Below are positions 14,454 to 16,695 of a DNA stretch of 16,695 nucleotides, piece by piece. Origin of the DNA: Lachnospiraceae bacterium (GTDB lineage: Bacteria > Bacillota > Clostridia > Lachnospirales > Lachnospiraceae); the NCBI GenBank assembly GCA_017964055.1, contig JAGCSS010000236.1, positions 1-16,695 on the forward strand, given 5' to 3'. Each line of letters starts with the position of its first letter. The first letter of the stretch is position 1. The position numbers were made by a program, and so were the translations under genes. A model generated the notes under the pieces. That model made no database searches. It saw nothing but the letters and a program-made list of their open reading frames with translations, and had not been told where the DNA came from.

Positions 14454-15671
14454 TTATTCGGCCGCACCCTTGTCAAAGAGCTGCGGCTCTATGTTTCTCA
14501 CAGTATATGAGATGTTGAGATTCGTCTTGGGCTTTGCACGGTCAAAGTTCTTGAGTATACGCTCTCCTATCATCAGACTGTTCTCGTAGCAGGCCGTGGG
14601 GAGCATCACGATGAACTGATTCTTGCTGTAGCGCGCGAATATGTCGCCGCTGCGCAGGGACGATGCTATGACGTTCTCCATCTTTTCCATGCCCACCGCT
14701 ACTTTGTTCAGGTCGGTCTCTTCCTTTGCCCTCTGCTTTATCGTGATCAGCATGATGTATACGGACATGCCGTTGCGCGCGCACGCCCTGGCCTCTATCT
14801 TGTAGTAGTGCTGGAAAACCGAATAGTCGCAGATATAGGCCTCTCTGCGGGCCTCTTTTTCCGTCAGTTCTTCCTGGATCGTATTAAGATCCGCCTCGAT
14901 CCCCTCTTCGTGTACCGTGATCTCCTCATACAGCTCGAGGAGCTTTTTCTCGGGCTCTACGCCGAACTCGTCATAATATGCGTTGACTATGCGATTGTAC
15001 TGCTCGATCGCGTTTTTCTTATTGCCTATCTTGTATAAAGAATAGATCAGGTAATAATTCACATCCGAATTCATCGGATCGATCGCATTCGCGACACTGC
15101 ATCTGTCGGCCATCTCCTCGAATTTGCCGAGCCGCAGCAGGACCTCCATGAACTTCACGATCATCTGCATGTAGATCGAGCGGTATCTGGTGGCCAGCGC
15201 AGCGCTCCATGACTCCATGTGGCACTTGGGCAGGAAATCGCCCTTGTACAGGTCAAAAGCCGCACGATAATGCTCCAGTCGCTCATCGTCGGAGATATCG
15301 GCTACGGCGCCCTTGTTGCAGTAGGATATGAACTCTTCGAAATCATACTCGCAGGGGAGCTCCCTGTTCCAGGAAATAGTACCCTGCTTGCGGATGATCA
15401 GCTTCTTCTCGGGGATCTGAAGGTCATCCATCAGGGCTCTGATGCGGTGCAGACTGGTCTTAAGAGCGTTTTCCGGATCGCTCGTGATGCTGTCCTCGTT
15501 CCAGATAAGGTCGATGATCGAGGCCTGGGGAAGGTTTCTGTCGTGAAATGCGATAAGATACTCAAGGATCAGCCAAAGCTTCTTTGACCGGTTATCCTGA
15601 TCGGTTATGGTTTTATCGCCGTAAGACATCGAAAAACCGCCGAAGGTTTTGATCCTGATTACATCATCCAT
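14454..15671 (-). CDS. SARP-like regulator: winged helix, BTAD and degenerate GGDEF-like domain
   Basis: This is a 405-residue cytoplasmic protein. Residues 4-103 form an OmpR-type winged helix (start IRIKTFGGFSM, then ENALKTSLHRIRALM). Residues 109-255 form the helical bacterial transcriptional activation domain (ALYKGDFLP-like DLYKGDFLPKC at 140-150, then TPR-like helices). After a charged coil (256-280), residues 280-395 resemble a GGDEF domain: SGDIFARYSKNQFIVMLPTA at 341-360 aligns with the usual GDxxARYGGDEFxxxLP, but GGDEF is replaced by SKNQF, so cyclase activity is unlikely. It may bind a nucleotide or dimerise. The start is an ATG with GGGG eight bases upstream; an in-frame TTG eight codons earlier lacks a binding site. 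Its targets are unknown; the neighbouring PilZ gene hints at a c-di-GMP link. Confidence 0.82.
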   Translation of the reverse strand: MDDVIRIKTFGGFSMSYGDKTITDQDNRSKKLWLILEYLIAFHDRNLPQASIIDLIWNEDSITSDPENALKTSLHRIRALMDDLQIPEKKLIIRKQGTISWNRELPCEYDFEEFISYCNKGAVADISDDERLEHYRAAFDLYKGDFLPKCHMESWSAALATRYRSIYMQMIVKFMEVLLRLGKFEEMADRCSVANAIDPMNSDVNYYLIYSLYKIGNKKNAIEQYNRIVNAYYDEFGVEPEKKLLELYEEITVHEEGIEADLNTIQEELTEKEARREAYICDYSVFQHYYKIEARACARNGMSVYIMLITIKQRAKEETDLNKVAVGMEKMENVIASSLRSGDIFARYSKNQFIVMLPTACYENSLMIGERILKNFDRAKPKTNLNISYTVRNIEPQLFDKGAAE

Positions 15672-15710
15672 TACAAATACCCCATAAACTTCCAAACTTA
15701 ATTCTTAATA

Positions 15711-15739
15711 ATTATATCTTTTCCGATATTTCATTTCAA
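15711..15739 (-). promoter_or_regulatory. Promoter of the SARP-like gene
   Basis: On the minus strand, TTGAAA (15734-15739) and a perfect TATAAT (15711-15716) are 17 bases apart. The predicted leader is about 33 bases. It diverges from the cold-shock gene promoter. Confidence 0.75.
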
Positions 15740-15773
15740 CACCCATTAGTATTATGAATTGTCGAAATTTACT

Positions 15774-15802
15774 TTGACTTTTGGTTTTCAATATGATAGA
15801 TT
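15774..15802 (+). promoter_or_regulatory. Promoter of the cold-shock gene
   Basis: TTGACT (15774-15779) and TAGATT (15797-15802) are 17 bases apart, with TG at 15794-15795 giving an extended -10. The predicted start is near 15808-15810. Confidence 0.55.
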
Positions 15803-15808
15803 ATGTCT

Positions 15809-15830
15809 TGGGTGCATATAGTATCACCCA
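15809..15830 (+). promoter_or_regulatory. Possible hairpin at the 5' end of the cold-shock mRNA
   Basis: TGGGTG (15809-15814) and CACCCA (15825-15830) form a perfect 6-bp stem with a 10-base loop, starting at or next to the predicted first transcribed base. Such a hairpin could protect the message or respond to temperature, but the stem is short. The leader is only about 57 bases. Confidence 0.3.
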
Positions 15831-15865
15831 TTGTGTATATTTTTATTTTTTTATGGAGGCTTTTT

Positions 15866-16066
15866 ATGAAAAACGGCACAGTTAAGTGGTTCAATGCTAA
15901 GAAGGGCTTCGGCTTCATCTCTGACGAAGAGGGCAATGACGTATTCGTTCATTTCTCAGCATTAAACATGGATGGCTTCAAGGTTCTTGAAGAGGGTGAG
16001 AAGGTTACATTCGACGTTGTTGACGGCGAGAAGGGACCTCAGGCTGCTAACGTTACAAAGTGCTAA
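15866..16066 (+). CDS. Cold-shock protein, CspA family
   Basis: This 66-residue single-domain RNA and single-stranded DNA binding protein acts as an RNA chaperone. RNP1 is KGFGFI (13-18) and RNP2 is VFVHF (26-30), with the normal KNGTVKWFN start and the GPQAANV ending of the family. Length is standard. The start is the ATG with GGAGG directly upstream; a longer frame that would add 21 hydrophobic residues begins at the -10 box and is not credible. Two stop codons in a row (TAA TAG) end the gene. It is monocistronic, with a terminator about 110 bases downstream. Which csp paralogue it is cannot be told. Confidence 0.96.
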   Translation: MKNGTVKWFNAKKGFGFISDEEGNDVFVHFSALNMDGFKVLEEGEKVTFDVVDGEKGPQAANVTKC

Positions 16067-16105
16067 TAGCAGCGCTGGCGTGAAGTTTATTCGAAGTGCT
16101 AATAG
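16058..16105 (+). repeat. 12-base direct repeat at and after the end of the cold-shock gene
   Basis: AAGTGCTAATAG, which encodes the last two residues and the double stop, occurs at 16058-16069 and again at 16094-16105. The offset is 36 bases, so the second copy is in the same frame. It may be the trace of a duplication or recombination with another csp gene. Otherwise the 16067-16175 stretch holds nothing I recognise. Confidence 0.4.
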
Positions 16106-16175
16106 ATTTTCATCATATATTTGATACAGATATATTAGAACCAGGGTATTACACGCGATCTACGGTTTATGACCG

Positions 16176-16212
16176 AAAGAAGCTCACTGATGCAGTGAGC
16201 TTCTTTTTTTTT
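16176..16212 (+). terminator. Terminator after the cold-shock gene
   Basis: AAAGAAGCTCACT (16176-16188) pairs perfectly with AGTGAGCTTCTTT (16194-16206) around the loop GATGC, followed by a continuing T-run. It ends three bases from the stop codon of the opposite-strand amidase gene, which it may also terminate. Confidence 0.9.
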
Positions 16213-16214
16213 GC

Positions 16215-16695
16215 TTATTCTCCTTTGGGTGTCAATCCGAGGTACTTTGCTATACCGCGCGCGTTTGCCTCGCCGAGGCTCTTTAAGCCCTCTTCGGTGT
16301 TTATGAACTGCTGGTCGTGCTCGCTGTCCATAAAGCACTGCTCCACTATGATGCCGGGAATATCCCTCGCAGCGCAGTGACGGTTGATCGCGTAATAATC
16401 GTATGCTATGCCGTCCGGATCGAACATATCGTTGCTCTTTCGCGGCCCTACCGAGCGTTTTTTAAGTCCGAGGGCCACGAGCTCATCCATGATGGCGTTT
16501 CCGAGTGCTTCGGTCTGGTCATGGACATTGGAGCGTCTCGATATCCAGATCTCGGTTCCGCTGAGCGTATGGGCATCCGTTGCATTAAAATGAACACTCA
16601 CAAGGCAGTCCGCGCCTACCTGTCTGCCCAGATCGCAGCGCATCTCCAGATCTTTTTTCTTGTCCCTGTCCATGATGGTGTCATCTTCTCTGGTC
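16215..16695 (-). CDS. N-acetylmuramoyl-L-alanine amidase (Amidase_3), N-terminus cut by window edge
   Basis: The last roughly 159 residues are present and the frame runs off the window, beginning TREDDTIMDRDKKKDLEMR, the typical TRxxD-containing region of zinc amidases. SVHFNA supplies a zinc-ligand His. IIVEQCFMDSEHD near the end supplies the catalytic Glu in the usual V-E-x-x-F-x-[DS] setting. These enzymes cut the bond between N-acetylmuramic acid and the stem peptide in peptidoglycan, as CwlD does in spore cortex or LytC-type enzymes do in the wall. The missing N-terminus prevents deciding the subtype or whether it is secreted. An internal ATG at 16671-16673 exists, but the conserved upstream residues show the gene begins beyond the window. 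Confidence 0.92.
   Translation of the reverse strand, partial: TREDDTIMDRDKKKDLEMRCDLGRQVGADCLVSVHFNATDAHTLSGTEIWISRRSNVHDQTEALGNAIMDELVALGLKKRSVGPRKSNDMFDPDGIAYDYYAINRHCAARDIPGIIVEQCFMDSEHDQQFINTEEGLKSLGEANARGIAKYLGLTPKGE

Noticed and set aside
15803..15865. N-terminal extension of the cold-shock protein (hydrophobic 21 residues)
   Set aside because: It would start in the -10 box, has no ribosome binding site and is absent from the family; the ATG at 15866 has GGAGG directly upstream.
15854..15886. Ten-codon upstream frame overlapping the cold-shock gene start
   Set aside because: Its ATG is fused to the ribosome binding site of the real gene and has no binding site of its own.

Overview
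The window looks like chromosomal DNA from a low-to-mid G+C Gram-positive bacterium of the class Clostridia, most likely Lachnospiraceae-like. This rests on strong AGGAGG-type ribosome binding sites, consensus sigma-A promoters with 17-bp spacers, a typical clostridial cold-shock protein, a cell-wall amidase of the sporulating-Firmicute type and a DAP-pathway gene. The species cannot be named from the sequence alone. There are 14 protein genes, two of them cut by the window edges. I found no rRNA, tRNA, CRISPR array or insertion sequence, and no gene-free stretch longer than about 225 bases.

Layout. (1) Positions 1-2775: a truncated ArsR/SdpR-type repressor diverges from pgi (glucose-6-phosphate isomerase), which is followed by rsmJ (16S rRNA methyltransferase). 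(2) Positions 2747-4528: a membrane-bound hybrid histidine kinase on the minus strand, its 3' end overlapping rsmJ. (3) Positions 4735-7893: rfbB (dTDP-glucose 4,6-dehydratase), tightly coupled to a chemoreceptor gene and ended by a strong 20-bp hairpin. (4) Positions 7978-12938, all on the minus strand: GDPD phosphodiesterase, PIG-L deacetylase, ugd (UDP-glucose dehydrogenase), rfbA and rfbD. Together with pgi this is a sugar-phosphate and nucleotide-sugar block that supplies dTDP-rhamnose and UDP-glucuronate for surface polymers. rfbC, needed for dTDP-rhamnose, is not in the window. (5) Positions 13088-14424: dapF and a small PilZ protein. (6) Positions 14454-15671: a SARP-like regulator (winged helix, BTAD, degenerate GGDEF-like tail), convergent with the PilZ gene. 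(7) Positions 15866-16695: a cold-shock protein gene and the 3' part of an N-acetylmuramoyl-L-alanine amidase gene.

The window mixes ordinary metabolism with cell-surface and signalling genes: a chemoreceptor, a hybrid kinase, a PilZ protein and a SARP/GGDEF-like regulator. I see no clearly new multi-gene defence or mobile system. The most interesting points are the SARP-GGDEF-like fusion beside a PilZ gene, a pair of similar operator-like palindromes bracketing a perfect-consensus promoter, palindromes inside both promoters of the divergent kinase/rfbB region, and a kinase terminator that appears to lie inside the opposite-strand rsmJ gene.
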